DNA of 56,104 nt, from NCBI GenBank assembly GCA_021774255.1, contig JAJFJF010000025.1, forward strand, positions 1 through 56,104. The letters run 5' to 3'. The first letter of the stretch is position 1; every line of letters starts with the position of its first letter. Shown here piece by piece: positions 18,302 through 27,831 of this stretch. The translations under genes were made by a program, and so were the position numbers. The notes under the pieces were generated by a model, which did no database searches, was not told the origin of the DNA, and saw only the letters and a program-made list of their open reading frames with translations. Source of the DNA: Gammaproteobacteria bacterium (GTDB lineage: Bacteria; Pseudomonadota; Gammaproteobacteria; JAJFJF01).

Positions 18302-18637
18302 ATGATAAATAAGAAATGTACAGTTGAGCTTTTGGATCACCGCGTAGAAGCGGAATTTAATAAATTAGCTAAAGATATGAAAGCAAACTGTTTACGAATT
18401 ATAGAACTTGTTGAAAAGCTTGGGCCTCAGGCAGTGGGCATGCCTTTTGTGAGGCCGTTAGTCGATAAGTTGTGGGAAATTCGTTTTCGAGGGAAGGGTG
18501 GAATAGCACGTGCTATTTATCAGGTAATAGGCGTGAATAGACTGGTTATCCTTCATATTTTTGTTAAAAAGCGTCAAATAACGCCTAGGCACGCGATTAA
18601 CTTGGCTAGGAAACGCATAGGAGTAATTGAAATATGA
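18302..18637 (+). CDS. RelE/HigB-like toxin (phage-derived Gp49-like family)
   Basis: This 111-residue protein is a probable ribosome-dependent mRNA interferase. Features of the Gp49/HigB group are visible: VRPLVDKLWEIRFRGKGGIARAIYQV near residues 50-75, where KLWEIR and RAIYQV are typical, and LHIFVKKRQITPRHAINLARKR near 83-105. The order toxin then antitoxin, with a 4 bp overlap (ATGA), matches higBA. An inverted repeat abuts the start codon, consistent with autorepression. Confidence 0.85.
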   Translation: MINKKCTVELLDHRVEAEFNKLAKDMKANCLRIIELVEKLGPQAVGMPFVRPLVDKLWEIRFRGKGGIARAIYQVIGVNRLVILHIFVKKRQITPRHAINLARKRIGVIEI

Positions 18638-18930
18638 CTCTCTCTTTTGAAAAAATTAAAGCAAAAGCATTACGCGACCCAAATGTTAAGGCCGAATATG
18701 ATGCGTTAGAAGAAACCTATAAAATTATTGAGGCATTGATCACGGCGCGTAATCGAGTGGGGTTATCGCAAGAAGAAGTGGCTAAAAATCTGGGCACCAC
18801 ACAGTCTGCGGTGGCGCGCTTAGAAAGCGGTCGCGTTACGCCCACACTAAAAACTTTATTTAAGTATGCGCGTGCGACGGGGCTTGAACTTGTGATTGGT
18901 TTCAAGCCAACTAAACGTAAAACAGCTTAG
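18634..18930 (+). CDS. XRE-family antitoxin (HigA-like)
   Basis: This 98-residue antitoxin has an N-terminal segment with a DPNVKAEYDALEETYK stretch, likely toxin-binding. It is followed by a Cro/C1-type helix-turn-helix (RNRVGLSQEEVAKNLGTTQ, then SAVARLESGRVTPTLKTL, about residues 38-75). It should neutralise the upstream toxin and repress the operon through the inverted repeat at 18284-18301. Confidence 0.9.
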   Translation: MTLSFEKIKAKALRDPNVKAEYDALEETYKIIEALITARNRVGLSQEEVAKNLGTTQSAVARLESGRVTPTLKTLFKYARATGLELVIGFKPTKRKTA

Positions 18931-19241
18931 TGAGTATTGATAAATTAGATATATATAAAGGTAAGCAAATATTTAATTGTTGCTAGTTAACTAGCATAAA
19001 CTGGGTTGTTTTATTTTTAAGGCGTGTAGCCTTGGTAGCGAGCAGGTGTGTTGCCTCAATACTCGATTTACAAATAGTGCTATTACTAGAAACAAATGAT
19101 CTTGCGACTATTCACATTTTTATAGTGCTATTGTTTGGCATTTGACAGCACGTTTACTGATTAGCTTTGTTACCCATGCTCTTTAACGGTATCTCACGCT
19201 GCTCACTCTCATTGCTATCTTGCGCGCCTTCCACAGCTTCT
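18931..19241. other. 311 bp non-coding spacer with a perfect 16 bp palindrome
   Basis: This spacer lies between the antitoxin gene and the 3' end of the convergent 20402 gene. TGCTAGTTAACTAGCA at 18981-18996 is a perfect palindrome. No ORF or clear terminator is visible otherwise. Confidence 0.5.
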
Positions 19242-20402
19242 TCAGTCCTTCTTTTCCCCAAAAAATTGGATCAAGAAGTGGCGAACAGGGTTGTCTTCCC
19301 ATGGGCCAGGATCATCAGCTTCTTCAGCAGCGAAAGGAAAGTCAGTGCTCACCTTGCCCCATGTCTCCTGAAGCGCAAGATGCTTGAACCCGGCTGTGAG
19401 AAAGCTGTTTTCGGCGTCCTCATCAAACACAGTGGGGATCCCAAATGTCAGTGCAACGGTGTTGTTGGGGGTGAGGCCCTTAAACAAGGTGAGTGGGCTG
19501 ATCTTAGCCTCAGGGTTGTGTGCTGGGGTGGCGAGCTCATGAATAAGCCAAGGCCCAATTAGAAGCGCTTGGCTGGCTGCAAAACCTTCACCAAATGAAA
19601 AGACCCGGTGCATGCCTGTCTTGAGCTGCGGTTGTACCTTGGAAAGCTGCCTGTAAAAGCTAGGAAGGGTGGGATTCAAAGCCGCTGCAAAGTCGTAATC
19701 AGTCGAACCTGCCAATCCAAATGCTTGCTGGGTGTCAAACTTTCCAGTGGGGGGGCCATCACAGGGATCCCGATCAGACAGCTGGTTATGATAGACGACA
19801 AAGCAGGTGTCATTGTAAGGAATAAAAAAACCAGCCAGCTCAGCTGGATTGCCATCGCTAGGGGCCTGCCAAAAATGAATAGCTGAAAACAAGTCACGAT
19901 CGCCTGGGTACGCAGCAAGCTGATGCATGCGTTCAAGTCTCTTCGTGTCTTCCTCTGAAGGGGAGCTAGCAACTGCCAGTGGCTTCGAGAAGATCCACCC
20001 CATGATCCGCAGTGCACCACGAGACCAAGGCAGCCCTGCATCAAAATAGGCATGCACCGAGAGCAGCGCATACTGAAAGGCATTTTTCTCGCTTTCAACC
20101 TTAGAGGGGTCGCGCAGAAAACGGGCGAAATGTACACCCGCCAGCAAGCCGTAGCACTGTGCGACGATGGGTTTTTCTTCTCTTCCCCGAAAGCACTTTT
20201 TCCCTGGGTCATCCAATTGATCTTCGATGCGCTTGGCTGTGCCAACGAGGCATTCATCGGCGTGCGCTCTTTGGTCTTCAAAGCAAATTTTGATGTGGTC
20301 GGGCGTGTAGCGGAACATCGGCGCGTATCCCAAACCTGCGGCAGTGTTGATGCATACCAGTGCAACCAGGCAGCAGGCAAGTAGCAAACGGCGCGTCATC
20401 AT
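19242..20402 (-). CDS. Secreted protein resembling a degenerate class 3 lipase
   Basis: This 386-residue protein has a signal peptide at about residues 1-22 (RRLLLACCLVALVCINTAAG). The mature part has several cysteines. Three stretches resemble the class 3 lipase fold: LAGFFIPYNDTCFVVYHNQ (in place of the strand before the oxyanion loop), VFSFGEGFAASQALL near 268-282 (where GHSLGGALA is expected), and LTFGIPTVFDEDAENSF near 317. The nucleophile-elbow serine is missing, so any lipase relationship is tentative and catalysis doubtful. The start lacks a Shine-Dalgarno and the accessory promoter motif lies upstream. It is divergent from the 20772 gene. Probably laterally acquired. Confidence 0.6.
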   Translation of the reverse strand: MMTRRLLLACCLVALVCINTAAGLGYAPMFRYTPDHIKICFEDQRAHADECLVGTAKRIEDQLDDPGKKCFRGREEKPIVAQCYGLLAGVHFARFLRDPSKVESEKNAFQYALLSVHAYFDAGLPWSRGALRIMGWIFSKPLAVASSPSEEDTKRLERMHQLAAYPGDRDLFSAIHFWQAPSDGNPAELAGFFIPYNDTCFVVYHNQLSDRDPCDGPPTGKFDTQQAFGLAGSTDYDFAAALNPTLPSFYRQLSKVQPQLKTGMHRVFSFGEGFAASQALLIGPWLIHELATPAHNPEAKISPLTLFKGLTPNNTVALTFGIPTVFDEDAENSFLTAGFKHLALQETWGKVSTDFPFAAEEADDPGPWEDNPVRHFLIQFFGEKKD

Positions 20403-20494
20403 TTTGATGGCGTGGCGGAATACAAAGTATTTAATGCAAAATGAAATCGTTTACAAAAACAGGAAAGGTTGTATTTATGAAACTGATTTCTCTT

Positions 20495-20519
20495 TATATA
20501 GTGTAACAGGTGAAGGGAG
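20495..20519 (-). promoter_or_regulatory. Accessory promoter motif, copy E (weaker first half)
   Basis: On the minus strand the motif reads CTCC-N7-TGTTAC then ACTATATA. Only the first TTAC is altered (CTCC); the spacing to TGTTAC is kept. It lies about 105 nt ahead of the ATG at 20402. Confidence 0.6.
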
Positions 20520-20669
20520 TTTTTTTAGGATCACTGTATTATAAGGCGTAAGCGTTCATGGGGGCTTGTCAAAAATGAAAGGGCAAAGCGGTGCTTTGCT
20601 TATTAACCGGTTTGCCTCCTACAACACATAGCAAAATATGGAAGTATCCTGTGAACGATTACAAAAAAC

Positions 20670-20694
20670 TTACCTTCCACTGTTACACTACATG
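20670..20694 (+). promoter_or_regulatory. Accessory promoter motif, copy B
   Basis: TTAC at 20670 and TGTTAC at 20681-20686, then ACTACATG. It lies 90 nt before the ATG at 20772. Confidence 0.7.
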
Positions 20695-20771
20695 ATCATG
20701 AAGAGCTTAAGTTAATTGCGTTTACGTTACGAAGTTAACTTACTTTTTACTTTGGGTGTCGGTTTTGCATC

Positions 20772-22340
20772 ATGGCCGAAAAGGGTTCTGTGACGGAAAT
20801 AGAGCTGCAACCACTGAGTGTCGTGAACCGACAACATCCCTATTTATTGGGAGACGAGCATTACCTGAGCACAATTGAAACATGCATCGCGTCTTTTGAA
20901 AAAACACTGGGGTGCTTTCGCTTTTGGAAAGCCGCAAAAGCGAAGCACTGTTGTGAGGCTTTCAAGAAAACGATTGCGACGCTAAAGCGGCAAGGGAAAT
21001 GGACAGTGATTAGCGATCTGGTATTGAGCGAGAAAGTGAGTACTTGCTTAGCGCAAGGGGATGTGCCGCAAACGACTTCCCTCTACAATACACTACTGGA
21101 TGCGCAGTTCTGTTTTTTGTTGCCCAGGCTTGCGCAGGCAGACGTGTCAGGCTGCGACCATGATTTGCGTGAGGCCATCCAACGTGAACAAAACAAACTC
21201 CTCCATCAGCTTGTTTATGGCATGTCGTATTATGTTGCAGACTTTGGTGATAATCTGCCTCCCGCGTTTTGCAAAGAGCAGCTTGTTTCCCTGTCAGAGA
21301 GCAAGCCACGTTCATCGCAGCCGGTGTTTGCGCATGTCTATCAGTGCCGCGTTTATGATTTATTGTGCGAATATACAGATCTCTTTTCACTGAGAAATGC
21401 GCCAGGCAACGTCGACACCATCGAAATGCACTGTGTGAAATGCTTGCGGGCATTTTGTGAAGATGTTGTGGCGCAGGGCCAAGAAGCGGTTTTTTTACTG
21501 GCGATGTTTATTCATATCTGGGTAGAGGGTAAACCGCTGCGGGGCATGCGAGAGGCATTGACCACAACACACCCCGCTAGCCGCTTACTGCCTGATCCCA
21601 AAGGGGTGCCCCTGCCTATTCATTCTGTATTGCATGAGCAGTTGATGTTGCTTCAACAGCGATACTTGTTGCCTGCTTTAACTTTTATCCAGCAACGGTC
21701 AGAGCGGTATGTCTCGGGTGTGGCACGTGCGTGGGTGGATGAGTTGATAAAAACCATCACGGCATTTTTTATCATGCGTCCGATAGGGTATTTTGCAGGC
21801 CCACACGCCCTGCCTGGGCGCAGTTTGTTGCATGATCCGAAGCCACCGCAACCTTTTTCGATGCCCGAATTGATTAGCTTGCCCATGCAGGGGGAGCGCT
21901 TTGCAAACAGCATCCATGCGGTATTGTGTTGCGGCTACCCGCCCTTGCTTTGCCGGAAAAGCTTGCTGCTTTTTTTAGAAGGGCCCGCTTTACTGGGGGG
22001 CGCGCACAAGTTTGGTTGGGAATGGAATGTGGCCTTGAGCCAATTGCTGCGTGCTTGGCTCAGTATTTATGCAGGCAAAGAAGAAGCATACTACCAAATA
22101 CAGTTGCGGCGATACCGACCGCACCTGAAACCATGCACACGACTATGGCGTGCCTTAAACAAGATGTTGTGTGATGAGATCTTGAAACATGGGCTAGCAC
22201 CCGCAATCTTGCTTGCGCAGAAACGTGGAAGTGCTGCGACCAGGCTTGATATCACAAGGCGTTTTCAGCGAGAAGCGTATATTATTCGCACGGCTGAAAA
22301 TCAGCGGCTTGAAGCGATGGGTTCGCCTTTTCGTGTATAA
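20772..22340 (+). CDS. Unknown 522-residue protein, accessory regulon member
   Basis: I do not recognise a family. The protein has no signal peptide or clear membrane helix, so it should be cytoplasmic or translocated by another route. It is rich in Cys, Leu and basic residues and appears mostly helical. A short acidic-polar start (MAEKGSVTEIELQPLS) precedes the folded part, and a Pro-rich stretch lies near 345-375 (HDPKPPQPFSMPELISLPMQ). No Shine-Dalgarno is seen. It shares its upstream motif with the divergent secreted-protein gene. A secreted effector is possible but unproven. Confidence 0.65.
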   Translation: MAEKGSVTEIELQPLSVVNRQHPYLLGDEHYLSTIETCIASFEKTLGCFRFWKAAKAKHCCEAFKKTIATLKRQGKWTVISDLVLSEKVSTCLAQGDVPQTTSLYNTLLDAQFCFLLPRLAQADVSGCDHDLREAIQREQNKLLHQLVYGMSYYVADFGDNLPPAFCKEQLVSLSESKPRSSQPVFAHVYQCRVYDLLCEYTDLFSLRNAPGNVDTIEMHCVKCLRAFCEDVVAQGQEAVFLLAMFIHIWVEGKPLRGMREALTTTHPASRLLPDPKGVPLPIHSVLHEQLMLLQQRYLLPALTFIQQRSERYVSGVARAWVDELIKTITAFFIMRPIGYFAGPHALPGRSLLHDPKPPQPFSMPELISLPMQGERFANSIHAVLCCGYPPLLCRKSLLLFLEGPALLGGAHKFGWEWNVALSQLLRAWLSIYAGKEEAYYQIQLRRYRPHLKPCTRLWRALNKMLCDEILKHGLAPAILLAQKRGSAATRLDITRRFQREAYIIRTAENQRLEAMGSPFRV

Positions 22341-22674
22341 ATAAACAATAAGTTGTCTCTTGGATGTTATCTACCTCCCCCCGTATCCTTTGATGATACT
22401 TTTATCTTTTTATTATCTTCCCCCCCCCTTTTTTTTATTGCTGCGCATGCAGGCCACAGGCGAGATCCGTCTGCTGCATGTGCTTGTTCAAAAAAAATGT
22501 CAATTTGAGTAAGTGAAGTAACTGTGAGTGCGCTCTTTAAATGGTGATGGACGTCACAGGAAGGCGTCCTGACAAATAGGAAGGCAGCATATTGGTGCCG
22601 GAGTAGGGAGCTCTCTGTGAGCGTCCTGGATCGAGAGCCTAATAGTAAGCGCAGCCCTGGTTTGGCTGTCTTAG
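22341..22674. other. 334 bp convergent spacer with pyrimidine tracts
   Basis: This spacer lies between two convergent genes. It contains long C and T runs near 22370-22440, which could end transcription in the plus direction, and a weak hairpin GCTCTC facing GAGAGC near 22612-22638. No gene is visible. Confidence 0.45.
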
Positions 22675-23499
22675 TTAGATCCCACGCAGTAAGTCGTTGA
22701 TATTTGTTTTGCTGCGCGTGGCCGCGTCAACTTGCTTGACGATCACCGCGCAATACAAATTATATTTGCCATTGTCTGCAGGCAGAGAGCCGGGGACGAC
22801 CACCGCGCCAGCGGGCACGCGGCCGTAGGTGATGGTATCGGTTTTGCGATCATAAATACGCGTGCTCTGACCAATGTAAACGCCCATTGAAATCACCGCG
22901 CCTTCTTCCACAACCACACCCTCAACAATTTCAGAGCGGGCGCCAATAAAACAATTGTCTTCAATAATCGTGGGGTTCGCTTGCAGCGGCTCCAGGACGC
23001 CGCCAATACCGACGCCACCCGATAGATGCACGTTTTTGCCAATTTGCGCGCACGAACCCACCGTGGCCCAGGTATCGATCATGGCACCGCTATCCACATA
23101 AGCACCGATGTTCACATACGACGGCATCAATACACTGTTGGGGGCAATGTAGCTTCCTTTTCGGGCGCACGCCGGCGGCACAACGCGTATGTTACTGGCT
23201 TGAAAATCAGCCAAGTCATAATCGGCAAATTTGGAAGGGACTTTGTCGTAGTATTGGGTAGCGGGAGTGGTGATCTGTTGATTTTCTTCAATACGAAAAT
23301 AGAGCAGCACGGCTTTTTTAAGCCATTGGTGTACAACCCACTCGCCATTGACCTTTTCAGCGACACGGCGCTCGCCTCTGTCAAGCTGGTCGATGGTGTC
23401 TAATATGGCTGATTTGACGTCGGCCTCGACGGCGCCAGGCGTGATGTGGTGGCGGTCTTCAAAGGCCGCCTCGATGATGTGTTGATAAGAGGATGACAT
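22675..23499 (-). CDS. dapD: 2,3,4,5-tetrahydropyridine-2,6-dicarboxylate N-succinyltransferase
   Basis: DapD succinylates tetrahydrodipicolinate in lysine and diaminopimelate synthesis. The protein (about 274 residues) matches the E. coli enzyme closely. It has the [10 protein letters not shown] segment near residue 57, [10 protein letters not shown] near 88, and left-handed beta-helix hexapeptides such as [14 protein letters not shown] and [12 protein letters not shown] through residues 120-220. I chose the ATG at 23499 ([13 protein letters not shown]). A GTG at 23508 adds three residues. It is a single gene, divergent from the efflux operon. Confidence 0.96.
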   Translation of the reverse strand: MSSSYQHIIEAAFEDRHHITPGAVEADVKSAILDTIDQLDRGERRVAEKVNGEWVVHQWLKKAVLLYFRIEENQQITTPATQYYDKVPSKFADYDLADFQASNIRVVPPACARKGSYIAPNSVLMPSYVNIGAYVDSGAMIDTWATVGSCAQIGKNVHLSGGVGIGGVLEPLQANPTIIEDNCFIGARSEIVEGVVVEEGAVISMGVYIGQSTRIYDRKTDTITYGRVPAGAVVVPGSLPADNGKYNLYCAVIVKQVDAATRSKTNINDLLRGI

Positions 23500-23602
23500 T
23501 GTTCTCACTTTGCCTGATAAAATGCTTGTATTGTACTGGAAATTTCATCAATATGTTATTGTTACAATCTTATCTGCTTTCGACGACTGTGTGAATCACA
23601 AT

Positions 23603-24706
23603 ATGATAAAACCTCATTTAAAACACTTAAAACGCATTGCGCTGGTCATTGGGCTGCTGCTGCTCGTGTGGCTTATTTTCCGTGGCTTTCAGTATTTAGG
23701 AGGCGGTGCCGGGAAAGAGGCAGAAGATTCAGTCTTTCATACGCCTGTTGAGGTGGTGACCGTGCGTCTGGGTGATATCCCGGTACAAGTGCGTGCTTTT
23801 GGTAGCTTGGTGGCAGTGGACGCGGGCGAGGTCAGTGCAGAGATTGCTGGTCAAATCGACAACATTCTATTTGAAGAAGGGCAATTTGTAGAGCAAGGCG
23901 CCCTATTAATTCATTTAGACAGTGCCATTTATGAGGCCAATTTAAAATCGGCTGAAGCAGAAGCGGCTTTGAGTCTGGTGAATTATGAGCGCACCTCACA
24001 GTTGGTGGAGCGAGGCGCGCAATCACAAGAAAATTTAGATATTGCCGCAGCGGAACTGGCCAGTCGGGAAGCCGACGTGGCGATTCGACAAGCAGAGCTT
24101 AATAAAACCAGTTTAGTGGCGCCTTTTGAGGGTCACTTGGGCGCGCGACGTATTAGCCTGGGGAATTATGTGGCGCCGGGCGATCCGTTGGTCAGCATTG
24201 TTAACCAAAAGATATTAAAAATTGATTACAGTGTGCCAGAGTATTATTTACGTCGTTTAGCCGTTGGGCAAACGGTTGAGCTCACAACTTCTGCTTTCCC
24301 AAATCAAGTATTTACAGGCACAGTTGATTTTATCGCGCCGATGGTCAGCGAAGCCACGCGCAGTATTACCATTCGTGCGTTGGTGTCGAATGAAGAAGAG
24401 GTTTTATCGCCGGGTTTATCGGTGCAAGTGACGCATGCGTTAGGGCGTGTAGACCAGGCGTTGCTGCTACCAGAAGAAGCGTTGGTGGCCACCTTAGAAG
24501 GGCAAATTGTGTACCGTGTTGTCAATGATCGCGCGGTGTCCACGCGCGTGATGGTGGGCAGCCGTGTTGATGGGGTGGCGCAAATTACAGACGGGCTTGA
24601 ACGTGGCGATAGGGTGGTTATCGGCGGCCAACAAAAAATTCGCGATGGCAGCATGGTCGAGATCATCCCTTCAGCACCCATGGCCATGTTGCCTGATCAG
24701 GAATAA
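23603..24706 (+). CDS. RND efflux periplasmic adaptor subunit (HlyD/AcrA family)
   Basis: This is the membrane-fusion protein of a tripartite efflux pump. The 367-residue protein starts with an N-terminal anchor helix (KRIALVIGLLLLVWLIF, about 11-27). A lipoyl half (AGEVSAEIAGQIDNILFEEGQFV), an alpha-hairpin, a second lipoyl half (SLVAPFEGHLGARRISLGNYV), and the beta-barrel and membrane-proximal domains follow. The reading frame extends back to 23510, but the ATG at 23603 gives a proper anchor. It lies 21 bp before the RND permease gene. No outer-membrane channel gene is adjacent. Substrate unknown. Confidence 0.92.
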   Translation: MIKPHLKHLKRIALVIGLLLLVWLIFRGFQYLGGGAGKEAEDSVFHTPVEVVTVRLGDIPVQVRAFGSLVAVDAGEVSAEIAGQIDNILFEEGQFVEQGALLIHLDSAIYEANLKSAEAEAALSLVNYERTSQLVERGAQSQENLDIAAAELASREADVAIRQAELNKTSLVAPFEGHLGARRISLGNYVAPGDPLVSIVNQKILKIDYSVPEYYLRRLAVGQTVELTTSAFPNQVFTGTVDFIAPMVSEATRSITIRALVSNEEEVLSPGLSVQVTHALGRVDQALLLPEEALVATLEGQIVYRVVNDRAVSTRVMVGSRVDGVAQITDGLERGDRVVIGGQQKIRDGSMVEIIPSAPMAMLPDQE

Positions 24707-24727
24707 AAGCAGTAGAGTAAATCATTT

Positions 24728-27700
24728 ATGAAAATCACTGACGTTTGCATACAACGCCCAGTTTTATCGATTGTGCTCAGCCTTGTCTTGATTTTGGTCG
24801 GGCTGATTTCATACGATCGTATGTCAGTGCGTCAATTTCCCCGCAGTGATGAGCCGATTGCACAAATTACCACGACCTATTTAGGTGCCAGTGCTGCACT
24901 CATTGAATCGCAAGTCACGACCCGCATCGAAGATGCGCTAGCCGGTATTGAAGGCATTGATCTCATGCGTTCTAGCAGTCGCGATGGTGTGAGCCGCGTG
25001 ACGGTTGAATTTGTGGCGGGTTATGATTTCAGCGAAGGCTTGAATGATATGCGTGATCGCTTAGGTGCTATCCGCAGTGAATTGCCTATTGATGCCGATC
25101 CACCCGAATTAGTCAAAGCTGATTCTGACGCGGAATCTATTTTGTTTATGTCGGTGTCTGATCCGAATCGCTCTGCCATGGAAGTAACCGATTACGTTGA
25201 TCGCTTTATCAAGGCGGATATTGAACAAATCGAAGGCGTGGCGCAAGTCGTTATCTACGGTGAACGAAAATATGCGATGCGTGTTTGGTTAGACCCGGCA
25301 CGGATGGCTGCACGGGGTGTCACGGTCGATGATATGCGCACGAGTCTCCTGGAACAGCATGCGGAGTTACCGGGTGGTGAAATAAAAAGTTTAGCGCGCA
25401 CTTACTCCGTTGAACCGAGTACCACGCTTAATAGTCGGGAAGAATTTAATAATGTGGTGATCCGCAACGAAGAAGGCTATTTGGTGCGTTTTGGTGATGT
25501 GGCCGATGTGGCGGTCGGCCCCGAAAACACCGATGGTGCCATGCGACGTAATGGGCAGTTAACCATTGGCTTGGGTGTCATCCCACAAAGTACGGCAAAT
25601 CCCGTTGAGGTCGCGCATGGCGTCAAGAATGCCTTAGATCGTATTCAGCGTTCTCTGCCAGCCGGCATGGAGCTCATGCTCAATTACGATAAGTCTATTT
25701 TTATCGAAGAATCGATTAAACGTGTTTATGTCACGCTTGCTGAAGCGACGATTTTGGTTATTTTAGTGGTGTTTCTGTTTTTGGGCACCTTGCGTGCAAC
25801 GGCGATCCCGATTGTCACCATTCCTGTTTGTTTGATCAGTGTGTTTGGATTGATGTTGGCGCTGGGTTACACCATCAACAATTTAACCTTGCTTGCGCTG
25901 GTGTTGGCGATCGGCATGGTGGTCGATGACGCCATTGTGGTGCTTGAAAATGTGCACCGGCACATTGAACGTGGCATGAAGCCGATGCAAGCGGCCTTTA
26001 AAGGCAGTCGTGAGATTGCGTTTGCGATTATTGCCATGACACTCACATTGGTGGCGGTGTATGCGCCGATTGGTTTTAGCACAGGCTTCACGGGCGATCT
26101 CTTGCGTGAATTTGCGTATACCTTAGGTGGTGCCGTTTTAATTTCAGGTTTTGTTGCATTAACACTCACACCCACCATGTGCGCACGCATGTTAACGGCA
26201 GGAAAAGGTAGTCGTTATGTGCGAGGCTTAGATCGCACATTTGCAAAACTTTATGCGGACTATACGCGTGTGCTGCGTTTCTTTTTAAACAAGCGTTACA
26301 TTGTGGTGCTCACATTGCTTATTTTAGCATACGTCGCTTATGCTTTATTTAAGAGCATTCCTTCTGAGCTTGCCCCCGGGGAAGATCAAGGCGCAATTTT
26401 AGGCACAATAACCGGGCCGACGGATGCCAGTTTTAATTATGTTGATAGGTATACACGCGAAGTGGAGAAAATTTACGCCGCCGTGCCAGAAAGTGATGGT
26501 TATATTGCGGCAGGCGGCTATCCTCGTACGAACCAGGCTTTTTCAGTATTACTGTTGAAGCCATGGAATGAGCGTGAGCGTACGCAGCAAGATATTGTAA
26601 AAGAGTTAGGGCCAGTAATGGGCGCTATTCCGGGTGTGATTGCCTTTCCTATTAACCTAAATCCTTTATCACGCAGTGGCAGCGGGAAACCATTGACGAT
26701 TATTTTAAAAGTATCGGGTACGTATATAGAGCTTGATGCCATACTTGATCGCATGATGGCGCTCATGGAGGAAAACGCAAATATATTGAATATTGAGCGT
26801 TCGCTTAAACTTGATAGCACGCAAGTGCATGTTGAGATTGATCGTGACTTGGCGGCCGATTTAGGGGTGACGATTGAAGACATTAACATGACCTTAGCGA
26901 CCATGTTAGGGGGCAGCCGCGTCACCGAATTTGAGTACGATGGCAAGTTATACGATGTCATTTTACAAGTGCCAGAAGAAGCGCAGCAGAATATTGAGAT
27001 TATTGAGCAGCTTTATGTGTCATCAGAAGACAATGACACCATTATTCCGCTTTCAAGTTTAGTGACGATTACTGAAATAGTGGGGCCGAATGAATTACCG
27101 CACCATGAACGTATGCGTTCATCAGCTATCACTGCCAACCTTGCGCCCGGGTACACAATTGGTGAAGCCGTTGAATATTTAGAGCAACTTGCCGCAGAGC
27201 ATCTGCCTGACAATGTGCAGTATGCGTGGGGCGGTGATACAAAGCGTTTCTTAGAGGCCAGCGGCAGCTTAGCGGTGATTTTCTTGTTAGCGCTTGTGTT
27301 TATTTATTTAGTGTTAGCCGCACAATTTGAAAGTTTTGTTGATCCCTTTATTATTTTATTGACGGTGCCTTTGTCGATTGCAGGTGCATTGTTTGCGCTA
27401 AAAATGACGGGCGGCACGCTGAACATCTACAGCCAGATTGGATTGATTACCTTGATAGGCTTGATCACCAAGCACGGCATTCTCATCACGGAGTTTGCGA
27501 ATCAATTGCGCGATCAAGGTAAAACGATGATAGATGCCGTGATTGAAGCAGCAATCTTACGTTTGCGGCCTATCCTCATGACCACGGGCGCCATGGTATT
27601 AGGTGCCATGCCTTTGGCGCTCTCGACTGGTCCAGGGGCCGTGGGCCGCCAACAAATTGGTTGGGTGATTGTAGGTGGCATGACCTTTGGCACCTTGTTT

Positions 27701-27817
27701 ACGCTGGTGGTCATTCCCGTGGCCTATTCACTGCTGGCCCGTCGCAAACGCACGAAGATTGTGGTTTATGATGAGAAGGCTGAGGGTGAGGCTGCAGCGG
27801 CGGCTGGTACGAATTAG
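24728..27817 (+). CDS. RND family efflux permease (AcrB/MexF-like)
   Basis: This 1029-residue inner-membrane pump is a proton-driven exporter forming trimers. The N-terminus MKITDVCIQRPVLSIVLSL and the FPRSDEP segment are typical of the HAE1 type. The proton-relay Asp-Asp pair sits in GMVVDDAIVVLENVHRH near residues 397-413. Two large periplasmic loops alternate with 12 membrane helices. The second helix set includes SQIGLITLIGLITKHGILI near 905. It pairs with the upstream adaptor. Multidrug efflux is the usual role, but specificity cannot be inferred. Confidence 0.94.
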   Translation: MKITDVCIQRPVLSIVLSLVLILVGLISYDRMSVRQFPRSDEPIAQITTTYLGASAALIESQVTTRIEDALAGIEGIDLMRSSSRDGVSRVTVEFVAGYDFSEGLNDMRDRLGAIRSELPIDADPPELVKADSDAESILFMSVSDPNRSAMEVTDYVDRFIKADIEQIEGVAQVVIYGERKYAMRVWLDPARMAARGVTVDDMRTSLLEQHAELPGGEIKSLARTYSVEPSTTLNSREEFNNVVIRNEEGYLVRFGDVADVAVGPENTDGAMRRNGQLTIGLGVIPQSTANPVEVAHGVKNALDRIQRSLPAGMELMLNYDKSIFIEESIKRVYVTLAEATILVILVVFLFLGTLRATAIPIVTIPVCLISVFGLMLALGYTINNLTLLALVLAIGMVVDDAIVVLENVHRHIERGMKPMQAAFKGSREIAFAIIAMTLTLVAVYAPIGFSTGFTGDLLREFAYTLGGAVLISGFVALTLTPTMCARMLTAGKGSRYVRGLDRTFAKLYADYTRVLRFFLNKRYIVVLTLLILAYVAYALFKSIPSELAPGEDQGAILGTITGPTDASFNYVDRYTREVEKIYAAVPESDGYIAAGGYPRTNQAFSVLLLKPWNERERTQQDIVKELGPVMGAIPGVIAFPINLNPLSRSGSGKPLTIILKVSGTYIELDAILDRMMALMEENANILNIERSLKLDSTQVHVEIDRDLAADLGVTIEDINMTLATMLGGSRVTEFEYDGKLYDVILQVPEEAQQNIEIIEQLYVSSEDNDTIIPLSSLVTITEIVGPNELPHHERMRSSAITANLAPGYTIGEAVEYLEQLAAEHLPDNVQYAWGGDTKRFLEASGSLAVIFLLALVFIYLVLAAQFESFVDPFIILLTVPLSIAGALFALKMTGGTLNIYSQIGLITLIGLITKHGILITEFANQLRDQGKTMIDAVIEAAILRLRPILMTTGAMVLGAMPLALSTGPGAVGRQQIGWVIVGGMTFGTLFTLVVIPVAYSLLARRKRTKIVVYDEKAEGEAAAAAGTN

Positions 27818-27831
27818 GTTTTTGTTTATTT

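Larger units (their letters stand above)
20403..20771. other. 369 bp divergent control region between two motif-bearing genes
   Basis: This non-coding region serves the 20402 (minus) and 20772 (plus) genes. It contains an accessory promoter motif facing each gene. A perfect hairpin GCAAAGC-GGT-GCTTTGC at 20583-20599 lies between them. No ORF is convincing. Confidence 0.65.

Noticed and set aside
20661..20771. Further TTAC-like strings (TTTACGTTACG, AACTTAC) just before the 20772 start
   Set aside because: They lack the 13 nt spacing and the TATA-like box, so I did not count them as motif copies.
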